From DATMNI01 sp035570275 (GTDB taxonomy: Bacteria > Acidobacteriota > Terriglobia > Bryobacterales > Bryobacteraceae): 64,000 nt of DNA. A program made the translations under genes and the position numbers. The notes beneath the pieces are model-generated. The model saw only the letters and a list, made by a program, of their open reading frames with translations. It was not told the origin of the DNA and ran no database searches. The DNA lies in NCBI GenBank assembly GCA_035570275.1, contig DATMNI010000285.1, positions 30,686-94,685 of the forward strand. The letters run 5' to 3'. Below are positions 1 through 10,922 of the stretch, one piece after another (positions within the stretch are counted from its first letter, which is position 1; each line of letters opens with the position of its first letter).

Positions 1-2
1 GC

Positions 3-2772
3 GACGTAGTCGACCGTCTTCGAGTCCAGGAATTGCCTCTGAATGGGCGCAACGTAATGCAACTGGCACGCGTGATCCCTGGAGTAACACAGGTCTCGGC
101 TCCGACGCTGGTTACACGCGGACGAAATGGCCCTGCTGCCAGCGTGGCGGGCGGCCGCGACACTCAAAATGAGATCCGCTTTGACGATTCCTCTCACGTG
201 CAGTTATACAACAATTCCGCCCTCAATCTTCCCTCGCCCGACGCGCTGCAGGAATTCAAGGTGTTAACGAGCGGTTTCAGCGCGGAATACGGACGATACG
301 GCGGGGGTGTTTTCATCGCCATCACTCGTGCGGGCACGAACCAGTTTCACGGTTCACTATGGGAGTACATCCGCAACACAGCGTTCGATGCGCGCAATTT
401 TTTCTCGGTGGCCAAGCCCGACCTCAAGCAAAACCAGTTCGGCTTTACGTTCGGAGGCCCTGTCATCCACAAGCGCACCTTTTTCTTCGGGTCGTACCAG
501 GGCAGCAGAGAACGTCAATCGCAGTTGCTCAACACCGCGACTCCACCCACGGCGGCGGAACGCGCCGGAGATTTTTCCGCCTTGGGCAAGCTACCGGTAG
601 ATCCGACCACTAAGGCGCCATACCCTGGCGGCAGGATTCCCTCCTCCAGTTTCGATCCTGTGGCAGTCAAGCTGTTGGATAAGTACATTCCGTTGCCGAA
701 TGCCGCCAATGGCGCATTTGTAACTCTGTTCCCGATGCCAAGCACCGGTAATCAGTTTTTGTGGCGCGTGGACCATAGTTTCAGCTCCAGGAACTCCCTG
801 AACATCCGCTACTTCCGGGATGATGGCAATTTGACCTCGCAAAGCGGAAACATCCCTAACTGGTCGCCGACTCCCGAAGGACTCAAGGTTACCAGTTGGG
901 CCCTCCATGATACTCATACCTTTACGCCCTCGCTGCTCAACGAATTTCGAATCGGCATCAATCGGAATCACTCGGAGGTGACGTCTCAGGGCGCCGATCG
1001 ACTGACCGATTACGGGGCCATTTTTCCGGGAGTAGTGTCCCCGCAGCTTCCGAGCATTACCGTCACGGGATTCTTCGCTCCCGCCACCAACGACAGGTTT
1101 GGGGAAGTCTCGAACATTTATCAAATGGGCGATACGGTCCGATGGTTCCACGGACGGCACTCCATATCGCTCGGCGGCGAGTTTACGCGCGACGAATATT
1201 TCGGACATGGCGCCTCCGTGAACCAGGGCGTCATCGGGTTCGGCGGCGGCATCACTACCAACGCGTTTGCGGATTTTCTGATCGGCAAAGCCCACCAGTC
1301 TTTCACAAAACAGCACGTATGACCGGCTGGTGAAGGGGTACGCCTGGTATTTGTTCGCGCAGGACGATATTCGCGTTTCATCGAGAGTCAGCGTGAACCT
1401 GGGCCTTCGATATGAGTTCGTTCCGCCTTTTCACAATATTTATGGGCTGGTTAATGCCTACCACGCGGGCCAGCAATCCACCGTAGTGCCTGGCGCGCCG
1501 CTTGGGATTGTTTTTCCGGGAGATAGCGGATTCGTCAACGGGCTTATTCCCCCGGATAAGAATAACTTTGGCCCACGGGTTGGAATTGTCTGGGATCCAG
1601 GTGGGAACGGAAAAATGGCGGTCCGGGCATCCTATGGTCTGTTTCACGAGAATTTTCGCGCCGACCTGTGGACATATCCCGCGGTGAATCAGCCATTTGT
1701 CATCTCAGTCCTGATAAACAATCCCTTCAGTCTGTCGGATATGTATCACGGGCTGGTCGATCCTTTCCCATATGTCTATACCAACGCGTCAGCCAAATTC
1801 AGCCTGCCAATGGGGCTCTTCACCGTTCTCAGCCCGAATGTTACATCGCCGTACATACACCACGTCAATTTCAGCGTCGAACATTCTCTGCCGGGGAGTA
1901 TCGTGCTGAAGGCAGCGTACTCGGGGAAGCTCTCGCACAATCTGGTCAGGATGGAACAAAAGGATCCCGCCGTCTATATCCCTGGGCAATCGACGATCGC
2001 CAACACCGACCAGCGCCGGATTCTGGCGGCGTACGGGTACGCCAGTTTCCGCGAAATCGACACCAACTCCAATGCTACTTATCACTCCTTGCAGCTTTCG
2101 TTGAACAAGCGGTTCAGCAAGGGGCTGACGTTGCTGAGTTCTTATACATTCTCGAAATACCTTGACTATTTTTCGGCCCAGAACCTCGCCGCCACTTCGC
2201 AGGATCCCTACAATTTGGCCGCCGATCGCAGCCTGTCCAGTAATGACCGCCGGCACGTGTTCAATCTTTCGATCGTCTACCAGCTTCCGGTGTTCCGGAA
2301 AGGGCTGGCGCAAACGGCCCTTGGCGGCTGGGAGATATCCAGCCTGACCAGCATTCTCAGCGGCGCGCCTTTCAACATCACCAGCGGCGTGGACTCCTCT
2401 CTTACGGGTGTCGGCAACGACCGTCCTGATTTGGTGGGTAATCCGGTACGTTCCCATTCGAGCGAGGACGATATGATTCAGCAGTTCTTTACCACCTCCG
2501 CATTCGTGCAAAACCAGCCCGGCCATTACGGCGACGTTGGCCGTAACGCGGTTATCGGTCCGGCCCAGTCCACCACCGATCTTGCGTTGGTCAAGGCGTT
2601 TTCCATTGGCGAACGTTTTGGCAAGATACAATTCCGGGCCGAGTTTTACAATTCTTTCAACCAGGTGAACTTTAGCGCGCCAACCGCTGCGTTGAACAAC
2701 CGGAACTTTGGCCGGATACTGTCCGCGGGCAGCCCTCGAATCTTACAGTTCGCGCTGCGCTACACATTCTAG
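3..2772 (+). pseudogene. Oar-like TonB-dependent receptor, 5' cut by window edge, one frameshift
   Basis: Outer-membrane active transporter of the Oar type. The visible part begins inside the plug domain: an ELPLNGRN motif typical of acidobacterial receptors lies near the window start, in frame from base 3. The beta-barrel follows, with repeated aromatic strands such as YAWYLFAQDD and LNLGLRYE, and the protein ends on a terminal aromatic (LRYTF), as outer-membrane barrels do. The signal peptide and carboxypeptidase-regulatory-like domain lie upstream of the window. The frame is broken at about 1300-1310 in a CACAAAA stretch. The first frame stops at 1322, while the second frame, read upstream of its GTG at 1330, continues the barrel sequence smoothly (QNSTYDRLVKGY). 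A one-base deletion explains this, so it is either a recent pseudogene or a sequencing error. The gene precedes two GHL6 hydrolases on the same strand. Confidence 0.85.
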
Positions 2773-2904
2773 GAAACGAATGCAGGCGCGTGTTTGAGAA
2801 AGGCGCAGCCTCACATCCGGGGGGGGCGAGGGGGGGCGAGGGTCTTAGCCGGCGGAACTCCGCTTCCCGCAGCCAATGGAACCTGTTAAAGTCTGGAGTA
2901 AATT

Positions 2905-5127
2905 ATGGAAATCAATCGGCGTGAGTGGATGGTGGAAACCGGTGTGCTGGCGGCGGCCGGCATGGCTTTCGGGCAGCAAAGCCCGGCTAAAGGCTGGTAC
3001 GACCGGCCGATGCGATGGGCTCAACTGGCTTTCGTGGAGGATGATCCGGGCCGCTACAAGCCCAGCTTCTGGCTCGACTACTACAAACGCATTCATGCCG
3101 ACGCGGTTTGCCTCAGCGCCGGCGGATGTGTGGCCTTTTATCCGACCAAGGTTCCGCTGCATTACCGCAGCAAGTTCCTCGGCAGCGGCGACCCCTTTGG
3201 CGAAATGGTCGCCGGCTGCCGCAAACTCGGCATGAATGTGATCGCGCGTGTGGATCCCCACGCGGCGCACCAGGATGTCTACGACGCCCACCCGGACTGG
3301 ATCGCCGTGCAAGCCGACGGCCAGCCTTACCGCCATTGGGCGATGCCGACTTCCTGGGTAACCTGCGCGCTGGGCCCGTACAACTTTGAGTTCATGACCA
3401 CCGTCATTCAGGAGATCATGACGCTCTACAAGGTCGACGGTATCTTCGCGAATCGCTGGAGCGGCTCGGGCATGTGCTACTGCATACATTGCCAGCAGAA
3501 TTTCAAGGCATTCAGCGGTTTGGATCTTCCACGAACCCCGGGCGCACAAGCACCGCAGGGCGCACCACAAGCCCCTGGCGAAGACGGAACGGCGGGCGGA
3601 CGCGGCGCGGGGGGCGGACGTGGGGCGGGCGGCGGACGCGGGGCAGGCGGCGGACGCGGGGCCGCGGGCGCACCAAGCGAAGCGCAAAGTCAGTACGCAG
3701 CCTGGCATCGGAAACGCCTTCTCGAACTCTATACACTTTGGGAAGCCGAAATCAGGAAGCATAACCCCGATGCCGCGTTCTTCCCCAACGGCTTCGACCA
3801 GATACGGGACAGCATTTCGGTTCCGATTCACTTTGCGGACCGGCAGAATCGCTCCCCAAGCCTCCCTCCCTGGCAGAACGGCAAGTCCGCGAAGGATGCG
3901 CGCTCCACCTTCGGCATGAAGCCGATCGTGGGTCTGTTCGGTGTTACCGTGGGTTCGCCGTACCGATGGATGGATTCCGTCCAGAACCCGAATGAGATCC
4001 GGGTTTTCGCCGTGGACGGCATCGCGCAGGGCTTTCGACCCTGGGTCATCAAGTTCAATGCGAAGCCGCTCGACCAGCGCTGGCTCAAGCCCGTGGAGGA
4101 CCTATTCGTCTGGCATTGGAAGAACGAAAAGTACATGCGCAACCAGCACCCGCTGGCTCGCGTCGGCCTCGTGTCCGCGCCACGGGCCGCGCCAGATCAC
4201 ACGTCCGGGTTCTACCACGCCCTGGTGGAAGCCCGGATCCCCTTCGAAATGGTTCCCGATAGCCAGTTCGACCCGGATAGTCTGCGGCAGCTCAAAGTCC
4301 TGGCGCTGCCGAATATCGCCAACCTGTCCGACGCGCAGTGCGCGCAGTTGAAGTCATTCGTCGAAAAGGGCGGCGGGCTTGTCGCCACCCACGAGACCTC
4401 GCTCAACGACGAGCGGGGCAGGCGCCGCGACGATTTCGGCCTCGCCGGCCTGTTCGGCGCGTCGTTTGCCGGCAACGTGATCGAACGCCAACAGAACGCC
4501 TACCTGAATCTCGAAGACCGGACCCATCCCCTCCTGGAAGGGCTCGGCGATGCGGGCCGAATGGTCCATGGGGCGATGCGCATCGAGATTCGCACGGCCG
4601 CGGGCCTGCGTGCGCCTCTCATGACCGTTCCCACTTACCCAGATCTGCCGATGGAAGAGGTCTACCAGCGTGAAACCAAGACGGACATTCCCGGTGTGAT
4701 GGTGCGCTCCAACGGCGCGGGCCGGGTGGTTTATTTCCCATGGGATATCGATCGGACGTTCTGGGAACTGATGAACCAGGATCAGGGCTTGGTATTGGCC
4801 AATGCCGTCCGCTGGGCTGCGAACGAAGAGCAACCTTTGCGCGTCCAGGGCCCCGGCGTAATCGATGTGGCGCTGTGGAAGCAGGAATCCTCCATCACGG
4901 TCCACCTCGTCAACTTCTCCAACCCGATGATGATGAAGGGGCCGTTCCGCGAAATTCTGTCTATCGGTCCGCAGAAGGTGCGGGTGAGACTGCCGGACGG
5001 CGTGAAGGCGCGCGAGGTCAGGTTCCTGGTCAGCGCGGCTAAAGCGCAATGGCGGCAAAACGGAGCGTGGATCGAAACCACAACTCCTCCGATCGATCTG
5101 CACGAAGTCGTGGCCATCGATCTGTAG
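2905..5127 (+). CDS. GHL6-type hypothetical glycoside hydrolase with GH42-like trimerisation domain
   Basis: Predicted exported sugar hydrolase of 740 residues. The start has a GGAG ribosome site and a twin-arginine-like leader (NRREWMVETGVLAAAG). Residues about 30-330 resemble the TIM-barrel family GHL6: a YPTKVPLHY segment, an HPDW motif, and a CYCIHC cluster that in GH42-type enzymes sits in a metal-binding loop. Residues about 410-640 resemble the amidotransferase-like trimerisation domain of beta-galactosidases, followed by a small beta domain. A Gly/Arg-rich tract of about 28 residues (about 230-257, GGGRGA units) interrupts the barrel just after the Cys cluster. The next gene is a paralogue 35 bp downstream, so the two are probably co-transcribed. 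Substrate is unknown; the family assignment is from recognised motifs, not a search. Confidence 0.75.
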   Translation: MEINRREWMVETGVLAAAGMAFGQQSPAKGWYDRPMRWAQLAFVEDDPGRYKPSFWLDYYKRIHADAVCLSAGGCVAFYPTKVPLHYRSKFLGSGDPFGEMVAGCRKLGMNVIARVDPHAAHQDVYDAHPDWIAVQADGQPYRHWAMPTSWVTCALGPYNFEFMTTVIQEIMTLYKVDGIFANRWSGSGMCYCIHCQQNFKAFSGLDLPRTPGAQAPQGAPQAPGEDGTAGGRGAGGGRGAGGGRGAGGGRGAAGAPSEAQSQYAAWHRKRLLELYTLWEAEIRKHNPDAAFFPNGFDQIRDSISVPIHFADRQNRSPSLPPWQNGKSAKDARSTFGMKPIVGLFGVTVGSPYRWMDSVQNPNEIRVFAVDGIAQGFRPWVIKFNAKPLDQRWLKPVEDLFVWHWKNEKYMRNQHPLARVGLVSAPRAAPDHTSGFYHALVEARIPFEMVPDSQFDPDSLRQLKVLALPNIANLSDAQCAQLKSFVEKGGGLVATHETSLNDERGRRRDDFGLAGLFGASFAGNVIERQQNAYLNLEDRTHPLLEGLGDAGRMVHGAMRIEIRTAAGLRAPLMTVPTYPDLPMEEVYQRETKTDIPGVMVRSNGAGRVVYFPWDIDRTFWELMNQDQGLVLANAVRWAANEEQPLRVQGPGVIDVALWKQESSITVHLVNFSNPMMMKGPFREILSIGPQKVRVRLPDGVKAREVRFLVSAAKAQWRQNGAWIETTTPPIDLHEVVAIDL

Positions 5128-5162
5128 TAATCTACGCCATTCCCGATAGGAGACCATTTATC

Positions 5163-7247
5163 ATGAAGCGGTTCGCCATTTGCGGTGTGTTCCTCGCCGT
5201 CCTGAGCCTGCCTGCGAGCGCGCAGAATGCGAGCGCGCAGAAGCAGTGGTGGATGGACGAGCCGGTACGGTTGGTCTTGCCACTCATCGGTGAGAACCTG
5301 GCCACACTTGACGCCGACAAGCTGATTCTGCAGTTAGTCGATATGAATGCCAATGCTATCTTGTTCCCTATGGGCGGGATCGCCGCCTACTACCCGACAA
5401 AGATAGCGTTTCACTACACCAGCCCTTTCTTACCGCCGGGGCGGGACCTGTTCGGCGAAGTGCTGCAAAAAGCTCACGCGCGCGGTATTCACGTCATGGC
5501 GCGTTTCGAGTGGAGCATGATCGCACATAAGGAAGCCTATGATGCCCATCCCGATTGGTTCCAGCGGCAGGCCAACGGAAAACCGAACGTCTGGAACGGT
5601 TGCTACCTGACGTGTGTCAACGGCGGTTACATGCAGGAACAGGTCTTCAAGATTCTGGCGGAGGCGCTGGAAAAGTACCCGATCGACGGTACATTTTTCA
5701 ATGGCGGGACGCAGAGAATGAGCGATAACAACGGCAATACTTATGCTCCCTGCACGTGCGACAACTGCAAACGCCTCTTCCGCGCGAAGTATAACCGTGA
5801 CATCCCGGCGCAGCCGGACGCGCAGTATAACGAGTTCATTGCCGAGGCCGGCCAGTCCGTTCTCGCCAGGATCAGTGAATTCGTCCACGCTAAACGTCCC
5901 GGCCTGAATTTCATGCTGGGAAGGGCGCAGGCGCAATTTGCCGATTCCTTCAATTCCGAGATCCATAGCGGCTCGGTGATCGGCGACCGCCCGTACTGGC
6001 TATATGCGGCCAGCCAGACCGTAAACAGTGAACGCAGCACGTTTCCGGATAAGATGGCGTTCGACAATGATGCCGCCTTCCTGGATGGCTACTGGCGCTT
6101 CGCACACCGGTCTGCGCCCGATGGCGAAATCCGCGCCTATCAGAACATGGCCAACGGGGCAGGACCATATCTATTCATCAACGGAGACATGAGTCAGAAC
6201 GACGGGAACGCATTGAAAGGCGCCCGGCCGGCCTTTCAATTCCACAAGGATCACGAAGAGCTTTACGTCCGGCAGGAGACTGCCGCGCGCGTACTGCTGC
6301 TGGAGGTTGCCGGCGGCGGAGGTGGCGGCGGACGCGGTGGCGGACGCGGGGCTGGCGGCAGTGCGGGGCGCGGAGATGGCGGCGGGCGCGACGGAGACAC
6401 TTCCATGCGCGGTTTCTTCCGCATCCTCTCGGAACAGCATATTCCCTTTGCCATGTCTAACGACCTGAGCTGGATCGACAAAGAGCCCAATAAGTACGAC
6501 CTGGTCATCTCCTATAGGGGTGCGCCAGCCGCACTCGACCGCTATCTTCGTCAAGGCGGACGCGTACTCGTCGCCGGCGCCACCAAACCCCAGCTCGATG
6601 TGCCCCCTGTCGTGAGGCTCTGGAAGAAGGAAGAGACACAATCGGCTTACTGGCGGGTTCACGATCGCGCGCTGTTTCCGTCGCTCAGAGATACCGATAT
6701 CGTATTCTTTTACAGCGAGTATCTGGAGCTGGAGCCGCGCGGCAAGCCGGCGCTGACCATGATTCCCACTTCGATGGTTGGTCCCATGGAGAAGGTTCAC
6801 GAGGATTGGAAGGACACCACCAAGCCCGGTCTATACGTGGCCGACTACGGGAGAGGAAAGCTCGCCTACATCCCGTGGGATGTGGGCGATCTCTATTACC
6901 GTTACAGTCCGGTGTACCACTCGGCGATCGTGGGCGACCTGGTCGACTATCTGCTGCCGAAAGGCCGGCAGTTGAAGACCAACGCTCACCCCATGGTAGA
7001 AATGACTCTTCAGCAACAGAGACAACAGGGACGCACCTTGGTGCACTTCGTGAACCTTTCCGGATCTTCCCAGACCGCCTACCACCCAGCCATACCCATG
7101 AGTAACATCCGGGTGGAAGTGGCAGGTAATTTCATCTCCGCCCGGATGGTTAGCCTGGGCCGGGATCTACCCGTTACGAAAGAAGGCGGCTATGTCACGT
7201 TCACCTTGCCGAGTCTCGACACCTACGACGTCGTGGTTCTGCGATAA
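5163..7247 (+). CDS. GHL6-type hypothetical glycoside hydrolase, paralogue of preceding gene
   Basis: 694-residue secreted protein. I chose ATG 5163 because it gives a clean Sec signal peptide (MKRFAICGVFLAVLSLPASA) and follows a GATAGGAGA ribosome site; the frame is open further upstream inside the previous gene. The barrel carries the same family marks as its neighbour: YYPTKIAFHY, RDLFGEVLQKAHARGI, HPDWF, FFNGG and a CTCDNC cluster. A Gly/Arg-rich tract (about residues 384-412) sits between barrel and trimerisation-like domain, a different place from the neighbour's tract. The C-terminal part has the amidotransferase-like fold and a closing beta domain (VHFVNLSG). Likely acts in the periplasm or outside the cell on a carbohydrate imported by the adjacent receptors; the substrate cannot be read from sequence. 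Confidence 0.75.
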   Translation: MKRFAICGVFLAVLSLPASAQNASAQKQWWMDEPVRLVLPLIGENLATLDADKLILQLVDMNANAILFPMGGIAAYYPTKIAFHYTSPFLPPGRDLFGEVLQKAHARGIHVMARFEWSMIAHKEAYDAHPDWFQRQANGKPNVWNGCYLTCVNGGYMQEQVFKILAEALEKYPIDGTFFNGGTQRMSDNNGNTYAPCTCDNCKRLFRAKYNRDIPAQPDAQYNEFIAEAGQSVLARISEFVHAKRPGLNFMLGRAQAQFADSFNSEIHSGSVIGDRPYWLYAASQTVNSERSTFPDKMAFDNDAAFLDGYWRFAHRSAPDGEIRAYQNMANGAGPYLFINGDMSQNDGNALKGARPAFQFHKDHEELYVRQETAARVLLLEVAGGGGGGGRGGGRGAGGSAGRGDGGGRDGDTSMRGFFRILSEQHIPFAMSNDLSWIDKEPNKYDLVISYRGAPAALDRYLRQGGRVLVAGATKPQLDVPPVVRLWKKEETQSAYWRVHDRALFPSLRDTDIVFFYSEYLELEPRGKPALTMIPTSMVGPMEKVHEDWKDTTKPGLYVADYGRGKLAYIPWDVGDLYYRYSPVYHSAIVGDLVDYLLPKGRQLKTNAHPMVEMTLQQQRQQGRTLVHFVNLSGSSQTAYHPAIPMSNIRVEVAGNFISARMVSLGRDLPVTKEGGYVTFTLPSLDTYDVVVLR

Positions 7248-7327
7248 GGCGGCTGGCAGCGCGCAGCGCCCCCCTTCACCGGCATCGCCAGCATCCGCGC
7301 GGTTTTGGAGTCCACTATTATTTGTCA

Positions 7328-7354
7328 TTGACATCCACATCTGTTCATGATAAT
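7328..7354 (+). promoter_or_regulatory. Putative sigma-70 promoter of second TonB-dependent receptor
   Basis: TTGACA (7328-7333), 15 bp spacer, GATAAT (7349-7354). The spacer is short. The same arrangement (TTGACA, 15 bp, GATATG) precedes the third receptor gene, which supports it. A TATAGT at 7366-7371 is an alternative -10. Confidence 0.45.
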
Positions 7355-7370
7355 TGTTGGAGAAATATAG

Positions 7371-7381
7371 TGGTCGGACCA
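7371..7381. promoter_or_regulatory. TGGTC-G-GACCA dyad, GntR/FadR-type operator candidate
   Basis: Perfect inverted repeat with a 1-bp centre, placed just downstream of the putative -10, where a bound repressor would block initiation. The half-sites match the general pattern of FadR-subfamily GntR operators (TGGT-N3-ACCA). A related sequence occurs at the same place before the receptor gene at 15901. No GntR regulator is encoded in the window. Confidence 0.5.
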
Positions 7382-7478
7382 TTGTACCGATGCTGATGTC
7401 GGATCTGAAAGGCGCGGCGTGTTCAAGTGTCAATCCGGAGTGTCGGGATTAATGCCCAACCAAAGCAGGGGTCTTCCA

Positions 7479-10400
7479 ATGATGTTATCGAGCCTTCCTC
7501 GCGCGTTAGTTTTGCTGCTCCTGTGTGTTGTGGTTCGCCTCAATGCACAAGTTGCCAACGCAAACATGAATGTGATTGTGCATGACGGCACCGGGGCTGT
7601 GGTGCCCGGGGCTTCCATCAAAGTCACCAACAACAATACGGGTCTGGTACGGACGGGGTCCGCGAATGAACGCGGCGAATTGCAGATTCCATTGCTCCCC
7701 GTCGGCCAGTATTCCATCAGCGCCGAGTCCCCCGGTTTCAAAACGACGACTATTGCGGCGGTGGTGCTTCAGGTAGACCAGACTGCTGGAATTACCATGA
7801 CCCTGCAACCCGGGGAGGTCCATGAGGTGGTCGAAGTCCAAGAGGTCGCGGCTTCGCTTGAGACCGAAACATCCTCGCTGGGCCAGGTTATCGAGAACAA
7901 GAAGATCCTGGAACTGCCGCTAAACGGTCGAAATCCCTTTGCGCTCGGCCTGCTGGCCGGGAACACGACACCGATGTTTGGCATGGGCTCGAACCTCCCG
8001 TTTATCGCCGGTGGCGGCCGCTTCTCCGCCAACGAAGTCACGCTGGATGGAGTCGATAACAATACCGTATCGAACGGCGGCTCGATCGGGCGGAACGGTA
8101 TCGCGGTTGTACCCTCGGTGGATGCCGTGGAGGAATTCAAAGTCAAGACCAGCACCTTCTCGGCGGAATTCGGCCACGCCGCGGGCGCGGTGGTCAATGC
8201 CACCATCAAGAGCGGCACCAACCAGGTCCACGGAGCGGCATTCGAATTCCTTCGCAATGACAAACTGGATGCCAACAATTTCATCGCGAATGCGGCGGGC
8301 AACCCGAGAGCTCCGTTTCGTCAGAACCAGTTCGGCGGCGCCGTCGGCGGACCCATCGTTCACAACCGGACCTTCATCTTCGGGGATTATCAGGGCACCC
8401 GGCAAGCCTCCGCAAGCGGCAACTCGATCAGCGACATACCCCCGGCCGCTTTGCGCGCGGGCGATTTTTCCAAGGCCGGCGTAATCATTTACGACCCGGC
8501 CTCGCGACGGATTGGTCCCACCGGGCTGGTCATCGCAGACCCCCTTGCCGGCAACATCATTCCGCAGAGCCAGATGAATCCAAGTTCGGTAGCCGTCGAA
8601 GGACTGATTCCGATGCCTGATTTCGGAGCGCCAGGCGCGCTCTCGCGAAACTTCTTCTACGCGCCGGCGCGGTCATTGAGAACGGATCAGGGCGATGTCC
8701 GCGTCGACCAAACCATTTCGGCCAACGACAATCTGTTTGCCCGATTTTCCATTGCCGACACTTCCACGCCCGGCGTGGGAAGCTACCCGGGGTTTATCGG
8801 AGGCGGTTCAGACTCGATCGACCACAGTGAGCAGGCCGTCATATCCTATATCCACATCTTTACACCGGCATTGGTCAATGAAGCCCGCTTCGGCTTCATA
8901 CGCCACAACGGCAGTTCTTTCGGAAACACAGGGTCGGGCCGCGACTTCGCCTCGGTGCACAATATCGCCACCATTCCGTCGCCGCTGCCGGGCTTCCCGG
9001 GCATCTCATTCATTTATGCCGGAACCGTGTCGGGCTCAGCCGAATTCAGCGGCTGGGGAGGCGGCGATCCTAATCTCAATGTCGAAAATCGGTTTCAGTG
9101 GGCCGAGAATCTGAGCTGGACCCATGGCCGGCATACCGTGAAGACCGGAGTGGATCTTCGCCGCGAACGTTTCGACGTTCTGAAGGGCGGCGTTGGTTCG
9201 TTCGTTTTCGCTTCTACCTTCACTTCCAGCAGCAACGCGCCTGGGTCGGGATTGCCCTTCGCCGACTTCCTGTACGGATACCCGACAACCGAAGCGGGGA
9301 ACGGCAACGCGATGCTGGATTGGGGCCGGCAGCGCTCCCTCTACGCCGGTGGTTTTGTGCAGGACGATTGGAAAATCACCAACCGGCTCACGCTGAATCT
9401 TGGCCTGAGATACGAGTTGTTCACGCAACCGGTCGATGCCCGCAATCTCGGCAGCCTCTTCAACATCCAGACCGGGCAATTCGCGCTGCCTGGCCAGAAT
9501 GGTTTCAGCGCCGCGATTGTGAATGGCGACCATAATAATTTTGGCCCTCGCGCCGGCTTTGCCTGGCAGGCTTCGAAGAAGCTGGTGCTGCGCGGCGGGT
9601 ACGGACTGTTCTACGGGGAGCGCGACCAGAATCAGCAGGTCACGCAATTCTCCGGCAACTATCCGAATACGCCCGTGGTGGCGTCACCCACCATTACGCC
9701 GACCAACACGGTGACGCCGCCTTATACCATCAACACTCCCATTCCGATCGTGGCCGCCACCGCGTCGCTGGCGGGGTTCACGGCCAGCAAGCCATTCGTC
9801 GGGACCCTGCGTACCCAGGCATTTGACTCCGCGGCCGATCCGATGGTGCACCAGTATAATTTCAATATTCAATACCAGGTCAGGGACTCGCTTTTGCTGG
9901 AAACGTCATACAGCGGACTTCTGGGCCGCGACCTCTCCAGCATGTTCATCAACGTGAATCAGTTGCCGTTCTCGTCGGCGTTGCAGGGACTGAACACCCA
10001 GGCCAACCGTCCGTTCCCGAACATCAACGGGACAGTCATCCCGGTGTTTTCGAACGGGACCAACAACTACAATTCAGTGAATTTCCGCGTCGACAAGCGC
10101 TATGCGAATGGCTTTGCCCTGCTGGTGAACTATACGATTCAGAAAAACCTCGAAGCTCGCGGGTCGGGTCCGGATTCGTACACGCAGAATGGCACCAGCA
10201 TCGCCATGGACACTTACAATCTCTCCCGGGAAAAAAGCGTGGCGCCGATCGACGTACCGCAGATCGTCTCCGCGAGCGGTGGTTACGCATTACCGTTCGG
10301 GCCTGGAAGACACTGGCTTGGGCAGGGTCTCACCGGAAAACTCCTCGGCGGCTGGCAGGTGAACGCCATTCTTACCCTCCGCGGAGGCTTTCCCACGAAC

Positions 10401-10859
10401 ATCCGGACCAACGTGATTCCTCCCATTTTCAATACCTTCAACGTACCGGACGCGGTGGCGGGCCAGCCCCTTGTATTGAGCAATCATGGCGTTGACGGCT
10501 ATTTCAATCCGGCTGCGTGGACGGTGCCCGGCACGGCTCCGAGCGTGACCGGCGCTCCTATTCAACTATTCGGAACCGCGGCGCAGCGGGCTGCGCGGGG
10601 GCCGGGCTCCGAGAATGCCGATGCGTCCGTATTCAAGACCTTCAACTTCACCGAACGCCGCTACCTGGAATTTCGCACGGAGCTCTTCAACACGACCAAC
10701 ACACCGACATTCTTCCTGCCCGCCGCCAGCAGTGCCGCGCTAACCTGTATGGGACCGGCGGGACGCGCGTGTAACGCCGGCAATCCAAATTTCGGGAAAC
10801 TATCCAACGGAACTGCCACCGGGCGGCAGATTCAACTCGGCTTGAAGTTGTATTTCTGA
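7479..10859 (+). CDS. Oar-like TonB-dependent receptor with N-terminal regulatory-like domain
   Basis: About 1,126 residues, usual for the acidobacterial Oar family. I chose ATG 7479 (a second ATG follows directly) because a G-rich ribosome site lies 8-9 bases upstream and it gives a good signal peptide ending at LNAQ. Residues about 25-105 form the carboxypeptidase-regulatory-like beta-sandwich (VVPGASIKVTNNNTG). The plug follows with ELPLNGRN near residue 145 and KSGTNQVHGAAFEFLRN. A long barrel ends in LGLKLYF. There is no FecA-like signalling domain and no TonB box that I can identify. It lies between the GHL6 pair and the GH42 gene, so it probably imports the oligosaccharides these enzymes make. 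Regulation is probably through the dyad at 7371. Confidence 0.9.
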   Translation: MMLSSLPRALVLLLLCVVVRLNAQVANANMNVIVHDGTGAVVPGASIKVTNNNTGLVRTGSANERGELQIPLLPVGQYSISAESPGFKTTTIAAVVLQVDQTAGITMTLQPGEVHEVVEVQEVAASLETETSSLGQVIENKKILELPLNGRNPFALGLLAGNTTPMFGMGSNLPFIAGGGRFSANEVTLDGVDNNTVSNGGSIGRNGIAVVPSVDAVEEFKVKTSTFSAEFGHAAGAVVNATIKSGTNQVHGAAFEFLRNDKLDANNFIANAAGNPRAPFRQNQFGGAVGGPIVHNRTFIFGDYQGTRQASASGNSISDIPPAALRAGDFSKAGVIIYDPASRRIGPTGLVIADPLAGNIIPQSQMNPSSVAVEGLIPMPDFGAPGALSRNFFYAPARSLRTDQGDVRVDQTISANDNLFARFSIADTSTPGVGSYPGFIGGGSDSIDHSEQAVISYIHIFTPALVNEARFGFIRHNGSSFGNTGSGRDFASVHNIATIPSPLPGFPGISFIYAGTVSGSAEFSGWGGGDPNLNVENRFQWAENLSWTHGRHTVKTGVDLRRERFDVLKGGVGSFVFASTFTSSSNAPGSGLPFADFLYGYPTTEAGNGNAMLDWGRQRSLYAGGFVQDDWKITNRLTLNLGLRYELFTQPVDARNLGSLFNIQTGQFALPGQNGFSAAIVNGDHNNFGPRAGFAWQASKKLVLRGGYGLFYGERDQNQQVTQFSGNYPNTPVVASPTITPTNTVTPPYTINTPIPIVAATASLAGFTASKPFVGTLRTQAFDSAADPMVHQYNFNIQYQVRDSLLLETSYSGLLGRDLSSMFINVNQLPFSSALQGLNTQANRPFPNINGTVIPVFSNGTNNYNSVNFRVDKRYANGFALLVNYTIQKNLEARGSGPDSYTQNGTSIAMDTYNLSREKSVAPIDVPQIVSASGGYALPFGPGRHWLGQGLTGKLLGGWQVNAILTLRGGFPTNIRTNVIPPIFNTFNVPDAVAGQPLVLSNHGVDGYFNPAAWTVPGTAPSVTGAPIQLFGTAAQRAARGPGSENADASVFKTFNFTERRYLEFRTELFNTTNTPTFFLPAASSAALTCMGPAGRACNAGNPNFGKLSNGTATGRQIQLGLKLYF

Positions 10860-10922
10860 TGGAGCGCGAGGCGCGCTCACTGAGTCCAGCGTAGTTAAGA
10901 TATACGGACGATTTTAGCCGTT

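Noticed and set aside
591..1316. Long minus-strand open frame opposite the first receptor
   Set aside because: Antisense shadow of a strong TonB-dependent receptor reading frame.
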